Assembly: GCF_003996855.1 (NCBI RefSeq)
Contig: NZ_NRQY01000001.1
Coordinates: 2,101,767-2,165,766 of the forward strand
Length of the DNA stretch: 64,000 nucleotides
From: Morganella morganii
GTDB taxonomy: Bacteria; Pseudomonadota; Gammaproteobacteria; Enterobacterales; Enterobacteriaceae
Reading direction: 5' to 3'
Part shown: piece after piece, positions 1-8,829 of the stretch
Layout of the letters: each line of letters starts with the position of its first letter
Numbering within the stretch: position 1 is the stretch's first letter
The notes under the pieces: generated by a model
What the model was told of the DNA's origin: nothing
Seen by the model: only the letters and a program-made list of their open reading frames with translations
Databases searched by the model: none
Translations under genes and position numbers: made by a program

Positions 1-6
1 AATAAT

Positions 7-28
7 CCGGGTACGGTGCCGTACCCGG
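7..28 (-). terminator. Inverted repeat downstream of yqeB
   Basis: A perfect 10-bp inverted repeat with a 2-nt centre (CCGGGTACGG / CCGTACCCGG) lies just past the yqeB stop. On the minus strand it is followed only by ATTATT, so the U-tract is weak. It probably marks the 3' end of the yqeC-yqeB transcript. Confidence 0.5.
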
Positions 29-39
29 AAAATCCGTTA

Positions 40-1656
40 TCAGCACTTCGGCACGCTGTCCATTTTGTTCAGCCGGGTCATGATGGCTTCCAGCACCCCG
101 CCGCCGATAGCGCGGGCTTTATCAGAAACTGAGCGGAAATCAGCCAGTGCGCCGCGCGGGTCAACGTCAGCGATTTTAAAGCCCTCCGGCACACACAGCC
201 CCTCATTGAGCAGGCCGCGCACCATGCCGTCCATCGGCGAGAGAATTTCTGTGTCGCCGATGCGGGCAATCACATCCCCTTCACGTACCAGGTCGCCGAT
301 ATTTACATGGCGGGTCATCATGCCGCTGTGCGGTGCACGTAATACCCGCTCAGTGGTTTTACCGTTGATATTACCCGGAATACCGGTATTCGGTGCCGCA
401 CTGCCGTGGGTGATTACTCTTCCGAGATGGTGACCGCGCTGAGTTTCAATCACCGCGTCGCAGTCAACACCGGCCTCAAAGCCCGGCCCGAGGGCAATCG
501 TGCAGGGTGCCATCTTGCGGTGGGTACCGGCAACATTGCGCTTGGCAATAATTGCATCCACCACCACATCCGGGTGCAGCGCCGGTAACAGTTCACCGTG
601 TTCGTCAGCCAGCACCGGGATAGTCCCTTCTTTCAGGTAGCGGTTTACTTCATCAATATCATGAGCATAGCGGGCACAAACTCCTTCCACACAGCTTTCA
701 CCGTCATAGAGCGCCTGGGCGAAAGAGACCGTGCAGCGGATCACTGTCGGTTTGCAGACATCCAGCATCACCACTTCAAAACCGCTGTGATACAGACGTA
801 ATGCCACGCCGGTTGCCAGGTCACCCGCACCGCGGATCACCACTCGTTTTGCTCTGCGGGTCTCCGCTGGGTTCTGCTTCATTGCCCCGCCCGGGGCACC
901 ATTCATCACCTGCAACAGTTCGGCCAGAATACTGATCGCGATTTCATGCGGTGTTTCCGCACCGATATCATAGCCAACCGGTGCATGAAGCCGTGAAAGC
1001 TGAGCTTCAGATACCCCTGATTCGCTTAATTGTTTAGTGAAAGTCTGTACTTTGCGGCGGCTGCCGAGTAATCCGAGGTATTTTAATGGTTTTTCAATAA
1101 GGCAGTTGAGGGATTCAAGATCCTGGCTGTTAGTGGCGATAATCACATAATCTTCCGGCTGCGGACCCAGCTGGTTAACGGCATCTGTAAATGAAGGTAC
1201 GTGCCATAAGCGGGTTGACGGCGGGAACAGATCCGGCTCCAGGCTCCCAGCATACACATCCGCCACATGAATATCGATATTCAGGAAAGCAGCCAGCTGT
1301 GCAATGGCGCGGTTGACGTGCCCGCCGCCGAGCAGGATCAGACGCGGGCGCACACCGTGTACCGCAATATATACTGACATCGCGCCGCCGCAGTCAGACC
1401 CTACAGCATCCTGCCCGTTACGGGCCATCCGGCCATGGAACATGCGGGAACGCCCTTCATACAGTGCTTCGACAGCCTCTTCAATCACTTTGCGCTCCAC
1501 CATGCCGCCGCCGATGGTGCCGATAGTTTTTCCGTCACCCAGCACCAGCATTTGCGCGCTGTGACGTGGGGTGCTGCCTGAACATTCAATAATTTCTGCC
1601 ATGGCAAACGGGCAATTTTTCTCAACCAACTTCGCTGCTTCGGTAAAAATTTTCAT
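40..1656 (-). CDS. yqeB: YqeB: XdhC-like / EF2563-type molybdenum hydroxylase accessory protein
   Basis: The protein has 538 residues, close to my recollection of E. coli YqeB (541). Residues 1-250 form an XdhC/CoxI-type domain: STPRHSAQML, then GTIGGGMVERKV, then a Rossmann segment LILLGGGHVNRAIA. Residues 270-538 form the YqeB/EF2563 domain, starting at VVIRGAGDLATGVALRLYHSG. XdhC proteins mature the molybdenum cofactor of xanthine-dehydrogenase-type enzymes; the EF2563 family tracks with selenium-dependent molybdenum hydroxylases. It lies 40 nt downstream of yqeC on the same strand, divergent from mocA and xdhD, its probable clients. It is a two-domain fusion, as in E. coli, not a truncation. 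Its exact biochemical role is inferred from family and context. Confidence 0.88.
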   Translation of the reverse strand: MKIFTEAAKLVEKNCPFAMAEIIECSGSTPRHSAQMLVLGDGKTIGTIGGGMVERKVIEEAVEALYEGRSRMFHGRMARNGQDAVGSDCGGAMSVYIAVHGVRPRLILLGGGHVNRAIAQLAAFLNIDIHVADVYAGSLEPDLFPPSTRLWHVPSFTDAVNQLGPQPEDYVIIATNSQDLESLNCLIEKPLKYLGLLGSRRKVQTFTKQLSESGVSEAQLSRLHAPVGYDIGAETPHEIAISILAELLQVMNGAPGGAMKQNPAETRRAKRVVIRGAGDLATGVALRLYHSGFEVVMLDVCKPTVIRCTVSFAQALYDGESCVEGVCARYAHDIDEVNRYLKEGTIPVLADEHGELLPALHPDVVVDAIIAKRNVAGTHRKMAPCTIALGPGFEAGVDCDAVIETQRGHHLGRVITHGSAAPNTGIPGNINGKTTERVLRAPHSGMMTRHVNIGDLVREGDVIARIGDTEILSPMDGMVRGLLNEGLCVPEGFKIADVDPRGALADFRSVSDKARAIGGGVLEAIMTRLNKMDSVPKC

Positions 1657-1696
1657 AAACAGACCTCAATGGATATCCCTGCATTTATCATTGATA

Positions 1697-2512
1697 TTAT
1701 TGTCGCTGCAATATATGTGTAATTGCGGGATCTTCCCTGACGGCACCGAACCATACTGCGTTCAGCGGTGTGCCGCGGAGCCAGTCTGCCAGTATATCCG
1801 GCGAAAAATTCTCATTTTGAGAAAAGCGGTTTATCAGCCAGATCCGTAATGCGTCCGGTGGTGCTGATTTCCACATCCCCTGCGGGTGCCGGATCAGGCG
1901 GCTTATCGCCCCCAAATCCAGCGTATCACCGCTGTTTAAGCCGGTGACGGCAGAGAAATGTGACCACCGGTGAACATTATCAGGCCCGACAGGCGTCCCC
2001 AGAAGCCGGCCGTCTGTCACAGCAATAACACAATCACTGTAATCAGGTATGCAAGGTTCATGCTCAGCCGGCGCTTTTATGCCAAAACCGCGAGCTCCGT
2101 CAGCTTCGGCTAAAATAACATCAACAGCATTCTGCTCCGCCAGGGCATTAATATCCGCAGACGAGAAACCGCTGACCTTATTATTTTGCGGATTCCAGCC
2201 GGTATAACAGGCAAATGAGCCACGGTTTGTCACCGCATCAGGCAGGCGGACCGGATGACAGGCGAGAATGACCGGAAAGCCCTCACTGGGCAGAAACATA
2301 TGTGTGGTGGTGGTGATCATCACCTTTTTTCCTAACTGAGAAAAAGCCCGTGCCAGCCAGAACAGACAGCTGGTTTTACCGCCCGCGCCGACAATACTGA
2401 TCACCATTGCATGGCCGCCCGGATGTGTATCACATAACCGGCGCAGCGGTTCAGGTATAGTGGCGCAACTTCGGACAGGGATCTGTGTATTGAGAGCCGT
2501 TGTCATCGTCAT
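1697..2512 (-). CDS. yqeC: YqeC: selenium-dependent hydroxylase accessory protein
   Basis: The 271-residue protein has a P-loop-like segment VISIVGAGGKTSCLFWLARAF (about residues 36-56) followed by MITTTTHMFLP, the signature of the YqeC family. YqeC and YqeB co-occur with Mo hydroxylases thought to need a labile selenium ligand; the reaction is not established. The start is preceded by AAGGA about 9 nt upstream; an ATG two codons later is possible. yqeB follows 40 nt downstream, probably in one transcript. The gene is divergent from mocA, with a promoter region of about 60 nt between them. Confidence 0.82.
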   Translation of the reverse strand: MTMTTALNTQIPVRSCATIPEPLRRLCDTHPGGHAMVISIVGAGGKTSCLFWLARAFSQLGKKVMITTTTHMFLPSEGFPVILACHPVRLPDAVTNRGSFACYTGWNPQNNKVSGFSSADINALAEQNAVDVILAEADGARGFGIKAPAEHEPCIPDYSDCVIAVTDGRLLGTPVGPDNVHRWSHFSAVTGLNSGDTLDLGAISRLIRHPQGMWKSAPPDALRIWLINRFSQNENFSPDILADWLRGTPLNAVWFGAVREDPAITHILQRQ

Positions 2513-2571
2513 TACCGAATCCTTTGAATATCAGTCACTTTCAATATTTATCAGCGGAGTTTATAGCCATT

Positions 2572-3210
2572 ATGCCGTCTCACCTGACCCCGGCCGATAC
2601 CGCATTATCTTATTTATCAGTCCGGGAGCCGCTTTGCCCGCAGGAAACGGACTGTATAATGACGGCGGCCGGGCTCTCCTCCCGGATGGGTGAGTGGAAA
2701 ATGATGCTGCCGTGGGGCAGCGGCGGTGCCACTCTGCTGGACACCAGTTTGTCGAATGCACTGCGCTTTTGTCACCGGGTCCTCCTGGTGACCGGCTTTC
2801 GCGGTGCGGAACTGGCCGCGCGTTATCAGTCCGTAAAACGCATTCAGATTATTTATAATCCGGACTATGAAACCGGGCTGCTCTCCTCGCAGCGCCTGGC
2901 CGCACAGGCGGTGACCAGCGAATACTGTTTTCTCACCCATGGCGATGTGCCGTTTCTCGTCCCGGAGATCTGGCAGACCCTGTGGGCACAACGCAGTGAT
3001 GCCGCCCTCCTTCCCTGTTACAAGCAAGTTCCGGGCCACCCCGTGCTGCTCTCCCGCGCATGTCTGCTCGCAGCACTGTCACAACCGGCGGGCAATACTA
3101 TGAAAAAACGGCTGCTGGCCGGTCCCCACCGTTTCCTGAATATGCCGAGTAATGCAGTTATCGCCGACATCGATACACCGGAGGTTTATCAGCAGCATTA
3201 TCGCGGGTAA
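2572..3210 (+). CDS. mocA: Molybdenum cofactor cytidylyltransferase
   Basis: This is an NTP-transferase fold protein of 212 residues. CIMTAAGLSSRMGEWKMMLPW near the N-terminus is the nucleotide-binding signature of MocA/MobA-type enzymes, and LTHGDVPFL follows mid-protein. It closely matches my recollection of E. coli MocA (YgfJ), which transfers CMP from CTP to molybdopterin for xanthine-dehydrogenase-type enzymes. The reading frame is open back to 2500, but that start would overlap yqeC and lacks a ribosome site. The ATG at 2572 has GGAG 12 nt upstream and leaves a sensible divergent promoter gap. The N-terminal 20 residues before the fold are longer than in E. coli. Confidence 0.85.
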   Translation: MPSHLTPADTALSYLSVREPLCPQETDCIMTAAGLSSRMGEWKMMLPWGSGGATLLDTSLSNALRFCHRVLLVTGFRGAELAARYQSVKRIQIIYNPDYETGLLSSQRLAAQAVTSEYCFLTHGDVPFLVPEIWQTLWAQRSDAALLPCYKQVPGHPVLLSRACLLAALSQPAGNTMKKRLLAGPHRFLNMPSNAVIADIDTPEVYQQHYRG

Positions 3211-3554
3211 TCCGGATGTACACTATTACATCCATCCCATTAATAACATTAATTGTTAACATCACTTTCCCATTATCAATGTGATACATTTTTTCTTTTT
3301 TTGAGAATCTCATTCACATGTTAATCCCATGGTAATAAAGATCTTTTTTATTGATTCATATTCTCATTTAGCGCTGTGCGAGCTGTTTCACACTTTGCTG
3401 CTAAGATTAGATTTGCCTCACATTTTTTTATTTCTCTGAACGTGAAATCCGCAACCTTAAACAATCCTGGCGTAATTGTTGCAACTGTGAGTGCATACAG
3501 TTGCATGTCCCGCTCCACCGGCATGCCCCCTCATATTGCAGCAAGGAGAGTTTT
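3211..3554 (+). other. Intergenic region between mocA and ygfK
   Basis: This 344-nt AT-rich gap holds the ygfK promoter. A 7-bp inverted repeat with a 6-nt loop (GGATGTA at 3214-3220, TACATCC at 3227-3233) sits 4 nt after mocA and may end its transcript, although no T-tract follows. The sigma-54 element is at 3468-3483. No gene is visible. The stretch 3240-3420 is where an activator of a sigma-54 promoter would bind, but I could not define a convincing repeated site. Confidence 0.5.
3468..3483 (+). promoter_or_regulatory. Sigma-54 promoter of ygfK
   Basis: TGGCGTAATTGTTGCA matches the -24/-12 consensus TGGCACGNNNNTTGCW at the invariant GG and GC with exactly the required 10-nt spacing; it deviates only at the less conserved ACG. 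It lies about 72 nt before the ygfK start. As I recall, the E. coli ygfK-type purine cluster is also linked to sigma-54 control. No bEBP activator gene is in this window. Confidence 0.72.
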
Positions 3555-6500
3555 ATGGGAGATATAATGCGTCCCGTCCCGTTCGGCGAACTTCTGAACC
3601 GGATCTTTGAAGAATATAAGGCGAGCCGTTCCATTTTTGGTATCAATGAACGGCAGTTTTACCGCAGAGAACATCAGCATCCCCTGATGTCCGTCTTCGG
3701 TGAAACCTGCGAGACGCCGATCGGCCCTGCGGCCGGTCCCCATACTCAGCTTGCGCAGAATATTGTGGTTTCCTGGCTGACCGGTGGTCGTTTTATCGAG
3801 GTGAAAACCGTTCAGATCCTCGATGAACTGGAGCTCGAAAAACCGTGTATCGATGCTCAGGACGAATGTTTCAACACGGAATGGTCCACCGAATTTACCC
3901 TGCCGAAAGCCCACGACGAATACCTCAAAGCCTGGTTTGCCCTTCATTTATTAGAAGCGATTTTTGACCCGCGCACCAAAGGCGAGGCCAAATCCTTCAT
4001 CTTTAATATGAGTGTCGGTTATAACCTGGAAGGAATTAAACAGCCGCGCATGCAGCAGTATATTCACGCGATGATGGATTCCTCTCAGCTGCCGGTCTTC
4101 GCGAAATACCGTGAGGAAATGAAAGCCTTTATTTCCCGTCCGGGCTTCCTGAAAGAGCTGGGTCTGGAGGATCGCAAAGCGGATCTGCTGGCCATGACTG
4201 ACCGCGTGCCGGGGGATTTATCCAAAGGCGTGACTCTCTCCACCATGCACGGCTGTCCGCCGGATGAAATCGAGGCTATCTGCCGCTACATGCTGGAAGA
4301 GAAGCACATCAATACCTATGTGAAGCTGAATCCGACACTGCTCGGCTTCGCGCGTGTCCGTGAAATCCTCGACACCTGCGGCTTTGATTATATCGGGCTG
4401 AGTGAGGAGTCATTCTCCCATGACCTGAAACTGGATCGCGCCCTCGAGATGTTACAGCGCCTGATGGATCTGGCGAAAGAAGTGAAGCGGGGCTTCGGGG
4501 TCAAACTGACCAATACCCTCGGCACTATCAACCACAAGGGCTGTTTGCCGGGCGGCGAGATGTATATGTCCGGCCGCGCACTGTTCCCGCTCTCCATCAA
4601 CGTTGCCGCGCTGCTCTCCCGTCATTTTGACGGCAAACTGCCGGTTTCTTATTCCGGCGGTGCCAGCAAATTCAATATCCGCGATATTTTTGAATCCGGT
4701 ATCCGTCCAATCACCATGGCAACTGACCTGCTGAAACCGGGCGGTTATATGCGCCAGACCGAATGTCTGCGCGAGCTGGACGAATCCGATGCGTGGGGCA
4801 TGACTCAGATCGATGTGGGCAAACTGAATGCCCTGGCAGAACGTGCCGTCAGCATGGAATATACCCAGAAACACTGGAAATCAGACCAGGAAATCGACGC
4901 GGGCGGCCCGCTGCCGCTGACTGACTGCTATGTCGCGCCGTGTGTGACCGCCTGTGCCATCAAACAGGACATCCCTGAGTATATCCGTCTGCTGGGCGAA
5001 GGCCGTTATGCTGATGCACTGGAACTGATTTATCAGCGCAACGCCCTGCCTGCTATCACCGGCCATATTTGTGATCACCAGTGCCAGTACAACTGTACCC
5101 GCCTGGATTATGACAGTGCGCTGAATATCCGCGAACTGAAAAAAGTGGCGGTGGAAAAAGGCTGGAAAGAGTACAAAGCCCGCTGGCACAAACCGGCCGG
5201 TTCCGGTGATAAAAATCCGGTCGCGGTGATTGGTGCCGGTCCTGCGGGTCTGGCTGCCGGGTATTTCCTCGCCCGAGCCGGTCATCCGGTGACAGTATTT
5301 GAGAAAGAAGCTAATGCCGGTGGTGTGGTGGCAAATATCATCCCGCACTTCCGTATCCCGCGTGAAACCATCGAACATGATATTCAGTTCGTCGCCGACC
5401 ACGGCGTGAAGTTTGAATACGGCTGTGACCCGCGTCTGACCGTCGATAAACTGCTGGAGCAGGGTTTCACCTATGTGCTGGTCGGGATCGGGACAGACAA
5501 AAACAGCGGCGTGAAACTCGCCGGTGATAACCGCAACGTCTATAAATCCCTGCCGTTCCTGCACGATTACAACAACAATGCGCCGCTGAAAATGGGCAAA
5601 CATGTTGCCGTTATCGGTGCCGGTAACACCGCCATGGACTGCGCCCGCGCCGCCAAACGGATTGCCGGTGTGGAAGATGTGACCGTTATCTACCGCCGTT
5701 CTCAGGCGGAAATGCCTGCCTGGCCGGAAGAGTATGAAGAAGCGGTGGAAGATAATGTGAAATTCATGTTCCTGCACAATCCGGAGCAGTTCAATGCTGA
5801 CGGCACCCTGCTGGTACGCACCATGAAACTGGGTGAGCCGGATGAATCAGGCCGCCGCCGTCCGGTGGCGACAGAAGAGACCGTCACCCTGCAAATCGAC
5901 AGCGTGATCACCGCTATCGGCGAACAGCAGGACTGCGAAGTGCTGTCACAAATCGGCGTGCCGATGGGTGACGACGGCTGGCCTGCGGTATACCGCAACA
6001 GCGGTGAAACCACCCGCGCCAATGTGTTCCTGATTGGTGACGTACAGAGCGGCCCGTCTTCTATCGTGGCGGCTATCGGTGATGCGGGCCGTGCGACCGA
6101 TGCCATTCTGGAGCGCGAAAATATCCTCTCTCACTACAGCGATAAATACTGGCTCAATGTCGACCCGCAGGATATCACTGACCGCAAAGGTGCTATCGCC
6201 GTGCAGATGGTGGACAGCGACGACCGCGAAGCGTTCGTGAAACAGGAAGCAGAGCGCTGCCTGGAATGTAACTACATCTGTGCGAAATGTGTGGATGTGT
6301 GCCCGAACCGCGCCAATATTTCAGTGGCGATTCCGGGCTTCCGTAACCGTTATCAGACCCTGCACCTGGATGCGATGTGTAACGAGTGCGGCAACTGTGC
6401 CCAGTTCTGTCCGTGGCAGGGCAAGCCGTACAAAGACAAAGTCACTATCTTCAGTCTGCCGGAAGACTTCGAAAACAGCACCAACCCGGGCTTCCTGGCC

Positions 6501-6665
6501 GACGGCAGCACCTTTACTGTCCGCCTGGACGGCAAGGTCAGCACATTACAGCTGGATGCTGACGGGGAATTCGGCAATGTTCCGCAGGAACTGGAAGAGA
6601 TGTGCCGCATCATGAGCCACGTCCATAAACACTATCATTATCTGTTAGGCCGGGTGGAGAAATAA
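3555..6665 (+). CDS. ygfK: YgfK: multi-cluster Fe-S flavoprotein, putative selenate reductase subunit
   Basis: The 1036-residue protein is nearly collinear with E. coli YgfK (1032). Residues 1-450 resemble a dihydroorotate/dihydropyrimidine-dehydrogenase barrel. Cysteine-rich motifs follow around residues 460-520 (CVTACAIKQD, CDHQCQYNC). An FAD site VIGAGPAGLAAGYF is at about 556 and a pyridine-nucleotide site VIGAGNTAMDCARAA at about 686. Two C-terminal [4Fe-4S] motifs, CNYICAKCVDVCP and CNECGNCAQFCP, lie near 905 and 940. It should move electrons between NAD(P)H and a partner, plausibly the XdhD/YgfM enzyme. AAGGAG sits 5 nt before the chosen ATG; the upstream in-frame ATG at 3501 has no such site. 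ssnA starts 2 nt after its stop. Confidence 0.92.
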   Translation: MGDIMRPVPFGELLNRIFEEYKASRSIFGINERQFYRREHQHPLMSVFGETCETPIGPAAGPHTQLAQNIVVSWLTGGRFIEVKTVQILDELELEKPCIDAQDECFNTEWSTEFTLPKAHDEYLKAWFALHLLEAIFDPRTKGEAKSFIFNMSVGYNLEGIKQPRMQQYIHAMMDSSQLPVFAKYREEMKAFISRPGFLKELGLEDRKADLLAMTDRVPGDLSKGVTLSTMHGCPPDEIEAICRYMLEEKHINTYVKLNPTLLGFARVREILDTCGFDYIGLSEESFSHDLKLDRALEMLQRLMDLAKEVKRGFGVKLTNTLGTINHKGCLPGGEMYMSGRALFPLSINVAALLSRHFDGKLPVSYSGGASKFNIRDIFESGIRPITMATDLLKPGGYMRQTECLRELDESDAWGMTQIDVGKLNALAERAVSMEYTQKHWKSDQEIDAGGPLPLTDCYVAPCVTACAIKQDIPEYIRLLGEGRYADALELIYQRNALPAITGHICDHQCQYNCTRLDYDSALNIRELKKVAVEKGWKEYKARWHKPAGSGDKNPVAVIGAGPAGLAAGYFLARAGHPVTVFEKEANAGGVVANIIPHFRIPRETIEHDIQFVADHGVKFEYGCDPRLTVDKLLEQGFTYVLVGIGTDKNSGVKLAGDNRNVYKSLPFLHDYNNNAPLKMGKHVAVIGAGNTAMDCARAAKRIAGVEDVTVIYRRSQAEMPAWPEEYEEAVEDNVKFMFLHNPEQFNADGTLLVRTMKLGEPDESGRRRPVATEETVTLQIDSVITAIGEQQDCEVLSQIGVPMGDDGWPAVYRNSGETTRANVFLIGDVQSGPSSIVAAIGDAGRATDAILERENILSHYSDKYWLNVDPQDITDRKGAIAVQMVDSDDREAFVKQEAERCLECNYICAKCVDVCPNRANISVAIPGFRNRYQTLHLDAMCNECGNCAQFCPWQGKPYKDKVTIFSLPEDFENSTNPGFLADGSTFTVRLDGKVSTLQLDADGEFGNVPQELEEMCRIMSHVHKHYHYLLGRVEK

Positions 6666-6667
6666 TT

Positions 6668-7993
6668 ATGCTGATTCTGAAAAACGCCACCATCACTGAA
6701 TTCGAACCGGCGCAAATCCGCGAAGGGATCGATATCGCCATTGAAGGTGACAAAATTGCGGCTGTCGGTAACGGGCTCCATTCCCGTTACCCGGGCGCGG
6801 AAGTCAAAGAGATGAACGGCAAACTGGTGATGCCGGGGATCGTCTGCTCCCATAACCATTTCTATTCCGGCCTGTCACGCGGCATTATGGCGAATATCGC
6901 GCCAAGCCCGGATTTTATATCCACCCTGAAAAACCTGTGGTGGCGGCTCGACCGCGCGCTGGATGAAGAATCCCTCTATTACAGCGGCCTTATCTGCTCC
7001 CTCGAAGCGATCAAAAGCGGCTGTACCTCGGTGATTGACCACCACGCCTCACCAAACTATATCGCCGGTTCCCTGAAAACCCTGCGCGACGGCTTTCTGA
7101 AAGCTGGTCTGCGCGGAATGACCTGCTACGAAACCACCGACCGCAACGGCGGCCTGAAAGAGCTGGAAGCCGGGGTTGAGGAAAATATCGCCTTTGCGGA
7201 GCTTATCGACAGCGAACGCAAAAGCGGTAAATCCCGCTATCTGGTGGAAGCACATATCGGGGCGCACGCACCGTTTACCGTGGCGGATGACGGCCTGAAA
7301 ATGCTGCGCGAGGCGATTAAGAAAACTGGCCGCGGTCTGCACATCCATGCGGCGGAAGACAGTTATGACGTCTCTTTCAGCCATGATAAATACGGCAAGG
7401 ATTTGCTGATCCGCCTGGGTGAGTTTGATCTGATTGATGAAAAGACCCTGATCGCCCACGGCCTGTATCTTTCTTCCGCAGATATTGATCTGCTGAATAA
7501 AAAAGATGGATTCTTGGTTCACAACGCCCGCTCCAACATGAACAACCACGTCGGCTACAACCACCGTCTGGGTGACTACAACAACGTGGTGCTCGGCACG
7601 GACGGTATCGGCTCCGATATGTTAGAAGAAATGAAGTTTGCTTTCTTCAAACACCGTGATGCAGGCGGCGCTATGTGGCCGGATAGTTTCACCCGCTTCC
7701 TGTGGAACGGCAACCGCTTACTGGCACGTAACTTCGGCAAACAGTTCGGCCGCGTGGAAACCGGGTATCAGGCTGACCTGACCATCTGTGATTACACACC
7801 GCCGACACCGTTTGTCGGGGATAACCTGCCGGGCCATCTGGCCTTCGGTTTAGGCTCCAACAGTGTGAACAGCGTGATGGTGGATGGTGTGATGGTGTAT
7901 GAAAACCGTCAGTTCCCGTTTGATATCGAGCCGCTCTTTGCAGAAGCACGCAAAGCCGCGAAAAAGATGTGGGCCCGGATGGACGCACTGTAA
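6668..7993 (+). CDS. ssnA: SsnA: putative aminohydrolase
   Basis: The 441-residue protein is an amidohydrolase-superfamily member of the TRZ/ATZ chlorohydrolase type. MPGIVCSHNHFYSG carries the first metal-binding HxH-like motif. LHIHAAED and LIAHG supply later histidines, and VLGTDGIGSDM the conserved aspartate. It matches E. coli SsnA along its whole length. The substrate is unknown; the position between ygfK and ygfM suggests deamination of a purine-ring or related heterocycle. It is translationally close to ygfK (2-nt gap) and is followed by a strong inverted repeat. Confidence 0.9.
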   Translation: MLILKNATITEFEPAQIREGIDIAIEGDKIAAVGNGLHSRYPGAEVKEMNGKLVMPGIVCSHNHFYSGLSRGIMANIAPSPDFISTLKNLWWRLDRALDEESLYYSGLICSLEAIKSGCTSVIDHHASPNYIAGSLKTLRDGFLKAGLRGMTCYETTDRNGGLKELEAGVEENIAFAELIDSERKSGKSRYLVEAHIGAHAPFTVADDGLKMLREAIKKTGRGLHIHAAEDSYDVSFSHDKYGKDLLIRLGEFDLIDEKTLIAHGLYLSSADIDLLNKKDGFLVHNARSNMNNHVGYNHRLGDYNNVVLGTDGIGSDMLEEMKFAFFKHRDAGGAMWPDSFTRFLWNGNRLLARNFGKQFGRVETGYQADLTICDYTPPTPFVGDNLPGHLAFGLGSNSVNSVMVDGVMVYENRQFPFDIEPLFAEARKAAKKMWARMDAL

Positions 7994-8005
7994 TAAAAAA
8001 ACCAT

Positions 8006-8028
8006 GACCTGCGGCACTGCCGCAGGTC
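8006..8028 (+). other. Intercistronic hairpin between ssnA and ygfM
   Basis: GACCTGCGGCA and TGCCGCAGGTC form an 11-bp perfect palindrome around a single C. On the plus strand no T-tract follows, so it is more likely an mRNA stability or processing element inside the operon. On the minus strand it is followed by a short spacer and a run of seven T, so it could stop antisense transcription. Confidence 0.55.
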
Positions 8029-8052
8029 TGAAGAGCAATGTAGGGGTAACCC

Positions 8053-8826
8053 ATGATAGAACAATTTTTCCGCCCTGCCACCTTAACGCAGGCAACTGAG
8101 CTGAAACAACGCTTTCAGAAAAACGCCGTCTGGTTTGCGGGCGGCAGTAAACTGAATGCGGTACCGACCGGAACTGACCGCACTGTCGCTATCTCACTGT
8201 CACTGCTGCCGCTGCAATCCATTGAGTGGCAGGACGGCATTCTGCGTATCGGTGCGGTTGTCACGCTGGAAGCGCTGCGTGAAAGCCCGCTGATCCCGCG
8301 TGCGCTGTATGACGCGCTCGGTTTTGTCTATTCACGCCATATCCGTAACCAGGCCACCATCGGCGGGGAGATAGCCGCCTGTCAGCGTGAACATGCGCTG
8401 CTGCCGGTACTGCTGGTGCTGGATGCGCAGGTTCAGCTGGCCAGCAATGATGTGATCCCGCTGGAAAGCTATCTCACCGCACCGGATGACCGCCTGATCA
8501 CCCATCTGATTTTACAGGACCCGTTCCGCCGCTGTGCCACCCGCACTGTCCGCGAAACCGCGGACGGCTGGTCTGTCGTCACCGCCGCGGTGGCTCTGAC
8601 CGGCAATAATGAGCAGCGGATTGCGGTTGACGGAGTTGGCTGTGGTATCAGCCGTCTGCAACAGATTGAGGCGAAAAACCTCAGCGGGGAAGCGCTGGAG
8701 AAAGCCGTCAGTCAGGCCGTGAATCCGAAAGCGGATTTGCTGGGTAGTGAAGAGTACAAACGCTATATCACCGGAATTTTAGTTTCAGACCTGCTGACAG
8801 ACTGCCGGCAAATGGGGGAGGAATAA
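8053..8826 (+). CDS. ygfM: YgfM: FAD-binding subunit of molybdenum hydroxylase
   Basis: The 257-residue protein is a CO-dehydrogenase-flavoprotein / molybdopterin-dehydrogenase FAD domain: WFAGGSKLN near residue 31 and RNQATIGGEIAACQRE near residue 97 are the FAD pyrophosphate loops. In xanthine-dehydrogenase-like enzymes this subunit passes electrons from the Fe-S clusters to FAD. It matches E. coli YgfM. xdhD, the Mo subunit, starts 3 nt after its stop, so the two are probably made together. Here the partner lacks usable [2Fe-2S] motifs, so the electron path is not standard. Confidence 0.9.
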   Translation: MIEQFFRPATLTQATELKQRFQKNAVWFAGGSKLNAVPTGTDRTVAISLSLLPLQSIEWQDGILRIGAVVTLEALRESPLIPRALYDALGFVYSRHIRNQATIGGEIAACQREHALLPVLLVLDAQVQLASNDVIPLESYLTAPDDRLITHLILQDPFRRCATRTVRETADGWSVVTAAVALTGNNEQRIAVDGVGCGISRLQQIEAKNLSGEALEKAVSQAVNPKADLLGSEEYKRYITGILVSDLLTDCRQMGEE

Positions 8827-8829
8827 GAA

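Noticed and set aside
2500..2571. Upstream extension of mocA to an ATG at 2500
   Set aside because: It would overlap the start of divergent yqeC, has no ribosome site, and adds residues not seen in homologues; 2572 has GGAG and fits better.
4881..5777. Long minus-strand open frame inside ygfK
   Set aside because: It is a shadow of the highly conserved ygfK frame; composition and lack of a ribosome site argue against a gene.
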